Below are positions 10,341-22,150 of a stretch of DNA of 64,000 nucleotides, in pieces. A program made the position numbers and the translations under genes. The stretch is from Vombatus ursinus (lineage: Eukaryota; Chordata; Mammalia; Diprotodontia; Vombatidae). Each line of letters opens with the position of its first letter. The stretch's first letter is position 1. Where the stretch lies: contig NW_020953952.1 in NCBI RefSeq assembly GCF_900497805.2, positions 690,816 through 754,815 of the forward strand, given 5' to 3'. The notes below the pieces were generated by a model. That model was not told the origin of the DNA, did no database searches, and saw nothing but the letters and a program-made list of their open reading frames with translations.

Positions 10341-12005
10341 ATCCTGAGCCTGCATCATCCATCACAACTTTAGTATAAGTAGATGTAATGGATAAGGTGA
10401 AATGAACTTTCTCCTCATATCTCAGAGTATTGACATGCATGAATACCTCCTTCCATGAAGGTAGCTAGGTAAGTAGATGGAGTAGGATTAAAAAAAATAG
10501 CACAAGAACTGGTCCTGACAATTTTCTGGATAGCAGGTGGATAGTAAGTTACAGAGGAAGATTGGGTTTCTATTTTATATGGCTCTGTGTTCTAAGGAAC
10601 GACAAGGAAGAAGACAGACATTTTAAACTTCCTCTTCTGTGACATCCATCAGAGATCAATATGTGAGCCCAATGGATTAGAATATTACAGGATGACAATT
10701 GTGGAATTTATGTGTCTCCTCTTTCCAGATACAGTTGGCTTTGCTGATTAAACTTATAATAATTTAGCACATATAAAATGCATTCTCTAACTTTTAAAGC
10801 ACTTGTATAAGGTAGCTAATATTACCCAGCCAGTTGTAGTACAGCATGATGGACATGACAGAATGACCAAATGTCAACAGCAGTAATTCCTGATTTCCTT
10901 GTGGGTTTCAGTATTTATTTGAAGGTATCTATGTTCCGGCTCTCATCTAGAACTTTTGAAGTCATGATTTTTCATGGTGAGATATCATGATTTATGTGTG
11001 AAGAGAGGGAGAAGGACAATAGGTGAAGATTCAACGAAATTGGTTTGTGGGCTGGCTGTACATTAGCTAAAGAGTGAAAATTGGCATCTGAGATAATTGA
11101 GGCAGTTCTCTTTTGAGTATGTCACTACAATGAAACCTTATCACCCATGGTCATCTGCAGCCTCTGTTATTTTCAAACTAGGAGGGAAGTCACACTGAGT
11201 AGAAACTGAGTAGCCTTTAAAAGAGGAATACAGAAATGCAAATTTGATATTTATATCTGGTTTCAAAAGGCAGTATTTTAAATCAAATAAATCAAATATA
11301 AAACTATTTAATTTTTGGTTGCTCTTCCATTCATCTCTATCTCTACCTACTTTCTAAAAATAAAGAAAAATTAAACTTATGAGATCATGGTCTTTCTTTT
11401 GTGTCTAGAGATTACAAAGTCACCATAAATACTACAGAAACCAGCAAAAGTCCTACTCTGAAATTGTCACTAGCCAAAATAATGCAAACATTAACCCTTT
11501 TGCAAGGCGGGCACCATATAATTCTCTCTAACTTAAAAGAATGTAGAAGGGAGATGAGTATCATTGACATATTGTTTTAGTGCAAATGAAATGATCTGGA
11601 CCATGATTTTAGTGCTCCTTTTATAAACCTTGAGTAATGCCTGAGTTTGACTGCTAGAAGGAGCCTCGCTTAAGGGGATGCCTCAGCAAATTTCATTCAA
11701 AATCATATACATATTGGAAGTGCATTCATTATTTGGTTGCTTAACTATTTAATAGTTAGCTATCCTTGCCTAATTTTTATATGCTTTATAAAAATCCAGT
11801 TAATAAACCAGTGACTGGTGTTCCAACTGTATAACTAGACAATATCCTATGGACTAAGGCATATGAAATTTTTGCAATCCTGAAGCAAATATATAAGATA
11901 TATATATATATATATATATATAATGTGTGTGTATGTATATATGTATATATGTATAAATTTAAATGTATATATGAGGTTTCAAATTAATACTACTAATAAG
12001 GATAC
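10341..12005. other. Upstream flank of the OR8K-like gene, no gene seen
   Basis: Non-coding, AT-rich, well kept in unit 2 (45716-47350). Upstream exons of the OR transcript could lie here, but I cannot identify one. It contains a TA/TG microsatellite at about 11895-11957. Confidence 0.6.
11895..11957. repeat. (TA)n/(TG)n microsatellite
   Basis: A TA run followed by mixed GT and ATGT steps. Unit 2 has a (TA)n run in the same place (47276-47312). Confidence 0.9.
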
Positions 12006-12009
12006 TGAT

Positions 12010-12265
12010 AATTAACCGGGACTTATTTAGCACTTACTATGTTCCAGCCACTGTGATGAGCCTTTCACAAAAATCTCCCTGTTGTTTCTCACAACAACCC
12101 TCAAAGGTAGGTGCTTTTTCCATTTTCCATTTCTGGAAACTGAGGCAGACACTGGTTAAGTGTCTTGCTCAGTGTTATTCAGTTAGTATTTGAGGATGGA
12201 TTTGAACTCAGGTAGTCCTGAGCTGTGACCTAGAATTCTGTCCTCTTTGCCAACTAGCTTCCTCA
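12010..12265 (-). mobile_element. MIR/CORE-SINE type SINE, minus orientation
   Basis: In minus orientation it shows 'ctgaggcagacactggttaa', 'gatttgaactcaggtagtcc' and 'gccaactagcttcctc', the reversed SINE landmarks. It is shared with unit 2 (47355-47610). Confidence 0.85.
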
Positions 12266-15200
12266 ATTTGCCAAGTCATGGTTGCCTCCAGCCATGATCA
12301 GGTCAAAAGGACTAAATCAGCACTAGTATCAATACTGATAAAACTTCATGCTCACCAAAGGGATAAGAATATGTTGACTCTGAGTTGAGGCTTCCAAAGA
12401 ATCATTGATTTGATCCTCAACCACCATGTCTAAGTAGGGAGTTTATCTGCGTAATGAAATTCCAAATGAAGAAAAGGGCATCTAACTTGCCCTGGCAATC
12501 TTCATCATTAGAATACTTCTCTGCCTTGCTAACTGGTGTGCTTGAACGATAGCTTAGCAATACAGAAGTGTCACTATTGATTCAAACTTCAAAAGCCTCA
12601 CCTCTAACATCTGCAGTAAAGTTGCCTGGATAATTGGTTTCAGCTAGAGTCACTGGAACGTGTTGGAGACACCTAGATCTTAAGCCAAAGATGAATAAAT
12701 GTAATCATCTTTTAGAGCTCAACTTCAGTAAATGAAAACAAAGAAGCAAAAATAATCTCACCTGCAGTGAATTTGCTGCCTCTCACTTATGTAAACCCTG
12801 ATATGGTCTGTGCTGAGGAGAAATTATGGCTTTCTTGGTGCTCATGAGACACAATCCCTAAAGAATAGGAGAACTTCAAAAGAATCCACATTTCATATCA
12901 TCTCTTCAGGGAACATTTCTGGGGTTAGTTACAATCAGCATTGACATCATTAATTTTAGCTGTAGTATAATTGTTAAACAATTAGGCCACCATGACGATA
13001 ATCACTTCCAGCAGCATCATATGAATTATATTAATAAATCATTGTATCCTGAATTTCATGTCCTAGAAGATAAGACTTCTTGTTATCTATCAAAATATTG
13101 TTACTACACATACATTAGGGCTTCTTGGATACTTGTTCTTTATTTCTTTTCTGTTCACCTGGTTATCCAAGTTCCTGAAAAGTTCTAAGTCATAGAAATT
13201 CTCTTTCCCGGGGTTTCCATTTTCCTTCCTATGGATACAGTTGGGGCAACATGATTATTGATCTATGTGAGGATAAAGCAGAGATGCCAAGCACAGGAAT
13301 GATGAGCTCTGCCATTTAATAACTGATGATTTTGTATATCAAGTGTTAATTTTTATTACATATATGTGTATATAACCTATGTAAATTTATATGTATACAT
13401 ATGTATGTGTGTGTCAGTGCATATCTAATGTTATGCTCAAAACAATCTATATCTCTTCAATTTTGGAACATACTTTAATCCAAACATTTCATTTTGTCAT
13501 TTCATTGTGGTGGAAATACTGAAGTACGATTTATCCCAAAGAATTATAATGGTGATTAGAAATATAGTTGATCCATGGGATATCTCAAAGGACATAAAGT
13601 TCTATTTCTTTAAATTTCACTCCAAATTGGATTTGGTTTTGTTTTCTCATATCTTCTAGTGTAGATAAGTGTATGTGTGTGTGTGTGTATGTTTGTGTGT
13701 GCATGTTGCATAATGCTCACACATGTTTAACTGAGGTTTACCGTGGTACTTTGGTTTTATTAATATAAGAAATTCCTATTGTGGAAATTTAGAACATGTT
13801 CTAATGGTACTAATCAAAAAGTAAACAATAAAACCATTGTAAATAGCGGACAAAGACATTGAGAAGTCAAGTGACATGCCAAATGTCACTTGGTTTCTCT
13901 ATGTCAGAGGCACAATATGAATCATATTATTTGTATTATTCCTTCTGTGTCAGATTCTTCTGTGCTGTTTTGTTAAATGATCAGAACATAAGAACATCAG
14001 AACTTTTGAACACTTTCCTGAAATCTCTTCTAGATTTTCACAATAAAGAACATATTTTGTTCTCCTCCTGAATCTCTCTATTAAAGGAGTTCTGAAAGTA
14101 TTTAAAAAATTCTGAAAGTGCTAGAATCTAGTCTTACTAAAGTGAAGTGAGATGTTAGGAAATGCATACCTACAATACGACTATCTTTAAAGTAGTCAGT
14201 CATTTGCAAACTTGTAAATTTATTTAGATATTTTGTTAAAACGTAATTAAATATTTGATGGGGTCTAATAGTTTGAATCCACCTGTTAAATTATTAATTT
14301 GTCAACTTATAAATCCTAAATGGATGACTTACCCAATAGAGAAAACAAGGTCAGTGTATTCTACACACATTGTTGGTCCAAGATGAAGGCATCTTTTTCA
14401 TTTGTCATTGATTGTCCCACCCCACTCAAGTATACTTGCATCTTGTGAGAAGTCTGGTGGACTATTTGAGTTCTACATGTATCCATTGGATCCAGTGAAT
14501 CCTTCGTGTGATATATTTTCTCATAGTAGGAATTTTTTTTTAAATCACCCATAACTTTGTGCAAATCTATACTTAAGTTGGAGATTTTTTCCAATTCCAT
14601 GGGGTGTGGGGAGGGAAATGTGGCTATACCTAAGCAATACTTTGAAGATTTCATGAATTCCATGATACTCCAGAGAAGTATATTTGACAACACTTTCTCT
14701 CAATTTAGATCATAACAATGAGTTAATAATTATTAACACATCAAATCATAGAGGATTTTTTATTTTTCCATTTTATAAATTGTTTAAAAATAGACAGTCT
14801 GTTTAAACTTATATGAATTGTGTACATGAGAGAATTTTTTTTAATGCTTCAAGTCAACTTTATGAAATAATAAATAATCAGCCTAGCAATGTTACAACCA
14901 TCATTATCCATTTACTAGATATGTTAACATGGCCATCCCTATTTAATCCCTATACAAAGAACTTATATTTTCTTGGGAAACAGAAAGAGCATCATCCTTC
15001 TATGCCCATTATTTGGCACCTATTAGTGGGGGAAAAGACAATATGTGATGAGGGCAGCAGAGTTGATGGAAGTCTGGTTGCAGGATCATGACAAAGTAGT
15101 CTCTATTCCTACATATGGCAATATGAATTCTGTAAACTTTGTTCATTCATTCACTTGTTCCTTCTTTTAAGTATCCTCGTGCCTACCATGGTGTATATCA

Positions 15201-15736
15201 CATAGTATATGGGTCATAAAATAGTTGTTTATTTCTTGGTTCATAGTCACAGCTATGAAAAACACCTGATCTGGTTCTTTTCTGTTTTTCTTAATAACAT
15301 CACCATTTATATTCAGGATATGGATTCATTTTGCATTTATTATGGTATGTGTTTTAAAATGGTAGTCAACCCCTTATTTCTGCCAAAATGCTCCACAGTG
15401 CCCCCAGCAGTTTTGGTCAAATACAGAACTCTTCCCCAAGTATCAAGTTGTCAGTTCGATTGAACATTTGACTATTGAGTTCAATTTCTTATGATTCTTG
15501 CATAGCTACTCTTTTCTGTTGATCTCCTTTTGTATTTTTTTAACCAATAATTTATGGTTTTGATGATTGTAACTCTCTAGAAGAATCAGGGATCAGACAT
15601 GTGCTCCTTCCTCTTCATCTTCTATCATATTGTTGCCACCATTCCAGGAACAAAGACCCTCCTATTCACTGCGCTCATGCCCTATCCCCCACAGATAAAA
15701 CAATGGGGAGAAAAATATATTTAACAAATGAATGAT
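12266..15736. other. Long duplicated non-coding stretch, no gene seen
   Basis: It aligns along its whole length with unit 2 (47611-51115). Short open frames are present but none is kept as a frame in the other copy. TG/TA microsatellites lie near 13360-13420 and 13668-13705. About 13140-13430 is the block that also occurs in the left arms (5985-6280). About 15595-15735 is well kept but unrecognised. Confidence 0.6.
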
Positions 15737-16035
15737 TGGGTAGAGCCATAATGGTGGAGTAAAAGCAGTGACATGCTTGAGTTCTCCCCCAAACCCCTCC
15801 AAATACCTATAAAAATGGTTCTAAACAAATTCTAATGCAACAGAACCCACAAAAAGACAGAGTGAAACAAATTTCCAGCCCAAGACAACCTGGATGGTTG
15901 ATCAGAAAGGTCTATCGCGCCAGGCAAGGAGAGGAGAGCAGTTTGGCATGGGTGCACAGGCCTCAGCAAACTTGGAGCAAGTCTCAGAGGAATGAATCAT
16001 AGGCAAGCCTGGTGGTTTCCAGACCTCTCAACCCA
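15737..16035 (+). mobile_element. Half-L1 (HAL1-like) element, 5' end only
   Basis: It begins 'gggtagagccataatggtgg', an L1-type 5' end, and follows the 5' UTR of the near-complete element in unit 2 (51116-51420). The match stops at 16034-16039, where the sequence becomes the start of an OR8K-like gene. The insertion is at the same place in both units, so it predates their duplication. The rest was lost here. Confidence 0.88.
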
Positions 16036-16260
16036 TGAATTTCATAAAGGCAACCTAATCTTGAAAGACAATAAAGAAGGCTAAGAATCCTGAGCCTGCA
16101 TCATCCATCACAACTTTAGTATGTGCAGATGTAATGGATAAGGTGAAATGGACTTTCCCCTCACATCTCAGAGTATTGACATACCGGAACCCCTCCCTCC
16201 ATGAAGGTAGCTAAGTAAGTAGATGGAATAGGATTAAAAAAAAAAAGATAGCACAAAACT
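16036..16260 (-). pseudogene. OR8K-like gene remnant: first codons and upstream flank only
   Basis: This matches the start and upstream flank of the two OR8K-like genes (10286-10500 and 45665-45885). It includes the candidate splice acceptor and the 'agaatcctgagcctgcatca' block. On the minus strand it keeps A-T-G-A-A-A-T-T-C-A-T-G, so it still has the ATG that the unit 1 gene has lost, and then runs straight into half-L1 sequence. No coding region follows. It is the scar of a third or fourth tandem OR8K-like gene, removed together with the sequence between it and the half-L1. Confidence 0.85.
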
Positions 16261-17214
16261 GGTGTAGCAGTGGTGTGGTAGGCACTGCACCATACTGCCA
16301 CACCACAGTAAGAACTGCTCTCAAATGGTAAGTCATACAGATAGTAAGTGAAGCGATACAATGTGAATATAGGCTGCCCCTGCCTCCAAATTCTGTGTTC
16401 ATTCCATTGTGCTATGCTGCCTGTTGATAAATGCTTATTCAACTGAATTGACTTGGATCTTTTGAATGTGATTTTTTATGTCTCTCACACTTAAACTCAT
16501 TAACTTTAACATTGAGTCTCATGGCTCTCTCTTTAATTCCCTGTTTGACAAATCAATTTGACTTTGTAAGCATTAACTTCTTCATCTGTAAAATGATGGT
16601 TTTGGACGAGATGTCACACTTGAAGTCTAAGCTTTGTTCTAGTTTTGAAGTGTAGGGATTGCATTTCCAGTATTTCATTTTTTTTCAGTGTCTGTCTTTA
16701 CCTCTCCCTGTCTCCCTTGCTTTCTCTCATAAGTATGAAAATAAACTGTTCATCATATAAAAGAAAATAATTTGTTTTTTTTTTTCCCAAAAAAACATGG
16801 CAAAAAATAGAGAAGTGTCTGGGAATTTAGCATCAAGCTATGTGTAACCCCAAGCAAAAACCTGCAGAAGGAAGTCCCTTCATCTTTCTTAATTACAAAA
16901 TTACAGAATCACTGTGGAGGGTCCTTATTTATAAAACAAGTATCCAAGGTGTCTTCTAGCCCTATATCTATAAGCCTACATTCATATAAAAACTTAGTAT
17001 GTAGCAACCACTGTGCCAGTCACTAAGCATGCTTAGGTACAAACAAAACAGTACCTGAGAATAATGAGTTTACATTTTTATATTCTCTTTGAGACATAGA
17101 TGCAGTGTTTTATTGTATTTTGTTATACACACAGATCAGGAAATACAAAATGATTTCAAGGAAAAGAGGAATACTAACAACTGGAAGCAGGGGCCTGGAA
17201 AGGCTTTAGGTAAT
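16261..17214. other. Intergenic, no gene seen
   Basis: Similarity to the duplicated units ends at about 16260. About 16560-16680 and 16860-16980 carry MIR-like SINE tails ('cttcatctgtaaaatgatgg' and a similar later one). Nothing else is recognised. Confidence 0.55.
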
Positions 17215-17640
17215 AGCAAATAATCAACAAATGTTTATTAAGCACCCACAACATGCCAGACACTGTACTAAGAGCTTGCTATTCATGGTGACAAGGGATA
17301 CCAAAAGAGGTAAAAACAGCCCCTTCTTTCAAGGAGTTCACAATCTATTTGGTGGGACAATAAGAAAACAAATATATGCAAACAAGCTGTCTGCCGGACA
17401 AGGAGAAAACAATTACCAGAGGGAAGGCACTAGAATTAAGTGGGGTTAGAAAAGATTTCCTGTGGAAAATGAGATTTTAGTTGAGGTTTAAAGGAAGCCA
17501 GAAGGGTAACATGAAGAGGTAAAGCATTCCCAGCATGGAGGACAACGAGAGAAAATACCTGGAGCCAAGAGAAGAAATGTCTTGGTCAGGAAACAGAAAG
17601 GAAATCAGTGTCACCAATAGGTTATGACTCTGCTGAGACT
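17215..17640 (+). mobile_element. Old mammalian-wide repeat (LINE tail-like)
   Basis: The motifs 'tgtttattaagcacccacaa' and 'gccagacactgtactaagag' followed by 'aaggagttcacaatctattt' belong to an abundant old mammalian repeat. I suspect an L2/L3-related tail but cannot name the family from sequence alone. Similar pieces lie at 8045-8185 and 28510-28660. Confidence 0.5.
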
Positions 17641-17847
17641 TTTAGAACTGAGAATAAATAAAAGGAAGGTGGGTGGGTGAGCATGGAGGAAAAAAAAAAC
17701 AACAGGAGGTGCAATAAGAAAAAACGTATTAGAAAAAAAGATACTAGAGAGTACAACTAATGACTTCTTTATTGTCATTGATTACTTCTCTTTATCTTAT
17801 TGGGAAGCACAGATTCATTCATCTTCCTCTGGGACTGATTTGAGAAA

Positions 17848-18780
17848 ATGCTCAATTTCACTCATGTGACCGAATTCATTCTTTTGTGATTGACCAGTCG
17901 TTGGGAATTACAGGTATTCTTCTTCGTTGTTTTCTTATTGGTCTACATTATCACCCTCATTGGTAACATAGGAATGATTCTATTAATCTGAGTCAGTCCC
18001 CAGCTCAGCAACCCTATGTGCTTTTTCCTCAGCCACCTCTCTTTTGCAGATGTGTGGTTCTCCGCCAATGTCACTCCAAAAATGCTGGAAAAGTTTATTA
18101 TCTAAAATTAAAACAATATCCTACATAGGTTGCTTAGTACAATGTTTTTTCTTCATCTTCTTGGTGCATGTCAAAGTCTTCATCCTGGCAGTGATGGCCT
18201 TTGATCGTTACATGGCAATTGGAAATCCTTTGCTCTATGGTAGCAAGATGACAAGAAATGTTTGTATGGGACTTATCTCTTTCCCTGACCTGTATGACTT
18301 CTTTATTAGCCTGATCTCAACTCTCTGGACCTATGGCTTGTATTTCTGTGGAAACATTGAGATCAACCACTTCTATTGTGCTGATCCAGCACTCATCAAA
18401 ATGGCCTGTGCTGGAAGTCGTATTAAAGAATACACAATGCATACACTTGCTGGGCTTAATTTCTCATACTCTCTGTCTGTCATTTTTGTCTCAGATATAT
18501 TCAATCTTATTGCCATCATTTGGATGCATTCTGCAGAAGGGAGGCAGGAGGCCTTTTTCACCTGTGGATCTCATTTGACAGCTGTCATCATCTTTTATGG
18601 TACACTGTTCTTCATGTATCTCCGGACCCCCACAGAGGAGTCTGTAGAACAGGGAAAATGATTGCTGTGTTTTACACAACTGTTATCCCTATGTTGAACC
18701 CAATCATCTATAACCTTAGCAACAAGGATGTGAAAGAGGTCATGGGCAAAGTCTTCAACAGAATGAGTCTAACAAAATGA
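17848..18780 (+). pseudogene. OR5M-like olfactory receptor pseudogene
   Basis: The family landmarks run in order from M-L-N-F-T at 17848: T-E-F-I-L-L, I-G-N-I-G-M-I (TM1), P-M-C-F-F-L-S-H-L (Cys for the usual Tyr), [17 protein letters not shown] (TM3), [21 protein letters not shown] (TM6), P-M-L-N-P-I-I-Y (TM7), ending S-L-T-K. It strongly resembles human OR5M3 as recalled. It is broken by TGA at codon 14 (17887) and codon 48 (17989), a one-base loss near 18095-18105 and another near 18655-18660. TM7 N-L-S-N-K replaces the usual S-L-R-N-K. The upstream 80 bases resemble those of the second OR5M-like pseudogene (27265-27344), but the acceptor-like AG found there is altered here. Decay is moderate, so it was probably functional until fairly recently. 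Confidence 0.93.
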
Positions 18781-20625
18781 GAGAAAGACCTGTCATTCCA
18801 CAACTTTTACAAGCCATTGGCATTTAGGAAAAAATCAACGCTATTATGTTGTACAGAGTCTGCATAAATATTTTGAGAATGGAAAAGTTCCCGCTACAAC
18901 CTGGGTTACAGAGAAAGTCACTGAACAAATACTCTTAAATGAATTCTACTGCAAAATAACCAAATTTTGTGGAAAGGAAGACCTGTTTTCTAAGTGGTTC
19001 CATTCCAACTGTTCTTATGAAACCCCATTATGAAAATATGTGAATCCCTGAGTTTCCCTTGCTTTACATTTCATTGAGCAACTTCTCCATTAGGATTCAT
19101 TATAGAATTCAATAGGCAGTATCTGCAGTAAACCTGGATTCTATTTTCAGAATTGGCTCAATAAGTCAAAACGAAAACATTCAAATTTGATTTTCCTGAA
19201 AAGGGAACAATGTTATAAAAAGGGCCAGATTCTTGACCATATTTGGACATACATACCATATTTAATATGTTATTTAATATCATCTGAGTAACATATACTA
19301 CAGAGTAAAAGGTATTCTAGGATATATATACATATACACACACATATGTAGACATACATACATATATGTGTGTGTAAAATTGTTATACCTAACAATTAAT
19401 TATATGGATAGCATTTTACATAAATATATGTTTTAATATAATTTCTATTATTGTTATTGTCATCCTAATTCTTGCCTTATTTTTACTGCAGTCATTCAAA
19501 TTTACCTAGCTCTTTAAAACTTATATGGTATTTTCCTCTCAAGATGCCCCTGACGTGGGTAAAGTAAATATCATTGCCTCATTTTATAGGTGTGGAACAG
19601 AAAGCTGAGATTGGCAAGAACAACTGCCCATGGTCATGCAGCTAAGAAGTGACTGAACTGACACTGAGGCAAAGATATTTGACCCCCCCCAGACAATTCT
19701 CAGTCTGCTCTTTACTACATCTTCCTGCTTTTCTATTGCAGCAGATCAGAAGATAACAGCTCTGAAATCCTCCTCATACCTGGATTCTAAAGCACATTTA
19801 ATCTCTAATTGGATGGCATCTGAGAGCCAAGATGAGTGATGAGACAGAGCCTTAATCCACAACTTCATCATAGATAAGCGTCAGGAAAGAAACAGCCATT
19901 TAAAATCTATTTTTCTACTCTTTAAAAAAATATGTATTGTGTTCTGTCTGGGATCTAAGCTTTTTAGAAAATCTTCCAGGGAGGAGAAAACATTTTACTA
20001 AAGCAGTTATATCTTAAGATAAACTGATTAGTGAATACTTAACTTACAAGTTTGCTACAAATTGATGACATCAATAAACTCAATACATAGTATTATGCAT
20101 ATAATACAAAACATTCTCCTGTTCTCCAAAGGATCTGATGTCATTGATTTGTTATTCTCTCAGATAATGCACATTGCTACCCATATATTTGCCAGTCCTG
20201 CTCAACTCTCATGCACATCTTTGTATACCTTTCTCTCAGTGGGTCCATTTGACATACAAGGGATAGAGGAGGGGAGGCCTTCCTTAGTTTCTCTTAATAG
20301 CTCAGGAATACCAGTGAAGGATATAGGGTCTTTGTGAGTTATATCTCATTCCTGCCAGGTAAACCACCTGTTTTTTTTTTTCAATCAAAAATGTCTTTAA
20401 TAATATCCTTTTATATTACAATCCCAATGCATTTCCTTGTTTATAATATTTTCCGAAGTAGCACAGTTTGGCACATGTCCAACTCCGTTAAAATGGAGGT
20501 GAAGCACTGACATAGAAGAGTCCGGGCCTGCTGTCTCCTAGAACCAAGATGCAGAAGACTTGGCATCCCTCATCTGTGTGCCTGCATCTTAGCATATTTG
20601 AGCATGCACAAAACCTCCCTTTCAT
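18781..20625. other. Intergenic with one MIR-type SINE, no gene seen
   Basis: About 19470-19735 is a MIR-type SINE in minus orientation ('catgcagctaagaagtgact' and related). A TA/CA microsatellite lies near 19320-19380. The rest, including an open frame at 20062-20337, shows nothing I recognise. Confidence 0.55.
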
Positions 20626-20629
20626 AAGC

Positions 20630-21110
20630 TTACACACATATACATATAAATACACATTATGTATATATACAATGTATGTGTATATGTGTGTTTATATGTG
20701 TGTATATATACATGATCTTTTGATTAAATATGTATATAACATGTATGATGTATATATGTGTATACACATATATGCACACACACATATATAATTATGTGTC
20801 TACACACACTATATGTACACACACTTTAATGGAAGTGTCTATGTACATAGTGAGTACAGTATAATGTATATATACAATATATAAAATATATATATGACAT
20901 ATTGTACTCCCTATATAATTAAATACATGATATATTCTCTATAAATATCGTATATGTACATGTACACATAAATATGTATGTAGACATACCTCATTTCACT
21001 GTGCTTTGCTTTATTGTGCTTTGCAGACATTGTGTTTTTGTTTGTTTACACAAATATACCTGCACATATATACATACCTGCACACATACCTATATGTGCA
21101 TATATAGTCT
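20630..21110. repeat. TA/TG/CA-rich low-complexity tract
   Basis: About 480 bases dominated by alternating purine-pyrimidine steps. Around 20990-21060 lies 'tcactgtgctttgctttatt' and 'gctttgcagacattg', which looks like one end of an interspersed repeat I cannot name. Confidence 0.8.
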
Positions 21111-21599
21111 CCCTTTTCTTGATTTGGAAGACATATCACCATGGGATGTTTGATTCCTTGTAATTGTCTTCTTGTAGAATCACAGAACACAAAATGTTCA
21201 AACTGGGGAGGATCAGAAAAATCACAGAATCCAGTTGAAGTCTGGAATCAGTAAGTGGCCATTATTTTCAGATATACCATTGATGCTTTGCAATCTGGTT
21301 AGCTCACACCAGGCATTAGAAGCCCACTGTTAAAAATTAATTATAAAATAAGTCAATGAAAGCAGATACCAAATGGACACCACACACACACACAAAAAAC
21401 CAACAAAACAAAAACAGAAATAAAAACAAAAACAAAAGGAATGTGTGTGTATCTTTACATTTATCTCTGAAAAATTTTATTTCCAATAGATTTACAAACA
21501 CAAAAGATATCAGTGATTCAATTAGTTCCCTATTCATTGTGCAGATGAAAAAGTGAAGGCAGAGAATAATAGTGAGGTGCAGGAGAAAGAACTCCAGGT
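21111..21599. other. Intergenic, no gene seen
   Basis: No recognised gene or repeat except short CA and A-rich runs near 21380-21440. Confidence 0.55.
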
Positions 21600-21830
21600 T
21601 TGAATAACAAGACCTGTGTATTCATCCTGGCTCCCTAAAGCACAGAGAAAAGAACATTGGATCTAGAGTTAGAGAGCTTGGCTTCACATCCAATCTATGT
21701 CATTTAGTAGCTATGTGACTTGGGAAAAGATTGAACCACTCTAGGCCTCAGTTTCCTCGTTTTAAAATGAGGTAGTTAGATTAGGTGAACTATGTGCTTC
21801 TTTTCAACCAGATATCTATTGCCTAACGAT
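21600..21830 (+). mobile_element. tRNA-derived SINE (MIR/MAR1 type)
   Basis: It has 'ttagtagctatgtgacttgg', 'ctaggcctcagtttcctcgt' and 'ttttaaaatgaggtagttag'. The head is degraded. Confidence 0.75.
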
Positions 21831-21894
21831 CCATCCCATGACTCACTTTCAAATCTTAACTCTGTCACTTGCTACCTAAGTGAGCAGTGAGGGT

Positions 21895-22150
21895 GGTGGC
21901 AGCTAGGTGGCACAGTGGATAGAGTGTCAGAGCCTGGATTCAGGAAGATTCATCCTGCGTTGAAATCTGGCCTCAGATACGTACTGTGGGCTCCTGGCAA
22001 GACACTTAACCCTCTTTGCGTAAGTTTCCTCTTCTATAAAATGAGCTGGAGAAGGAAATGGCAAACCATATCAGTATCTTTGGCAAGAAAATCCCACAAG
22101 AGGTCACAAAGAGCCGGACATAACTCAAAAATCAGCAACAACAGACTTAT
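21895..22150 (+). mobile_element. Chimaeric SINE with RTE-type tail (RTESINE1/MAR4-like)
   Basis: The head is 'ggcagctaggtggcacagtg', the body has 'ttgaaatctggcctcagata', and the tail 'ggagaaggaaatggcaaacc' runs through 'agaaaatcccacaag' to 'gagccggacataactcaaaa'. That tail is typical of SINEs that use an RTE LINE for copying in marsupials. It looks nearly full length and is one of the better preserved SINEs here. Confidence 0.88.

Larger units (their letters stand above)
9376..16035. repeat. Segmental duplication, unit 1 right arm (pairs with about 44750-51420)
   Basis: From the last codons of the OR gene, through its upstream flank, to the half-L1 5' end, this aligns in order with unit 2. 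By eye the difference is about 6-7% (sampled at 10500-10700). That is far closer than the 3' flanks of the same two genes. SINE 12010-12265 and the half-L1 insertion are shared. Confidence 0.9.

Noticed and set aside
14361-14693. 110-codon open frame on the minus strand in the right arm
   Set aside because: The matching place in unit 2 (near 49870) has a stop in the same frame, and no family features are visible. Chance open frame.
20630-21110. Possible matrix-attachment or origin-like AT-rich tract
   Set aside because: Low complexity alone is not evidence of function; no motif set supports such a call.
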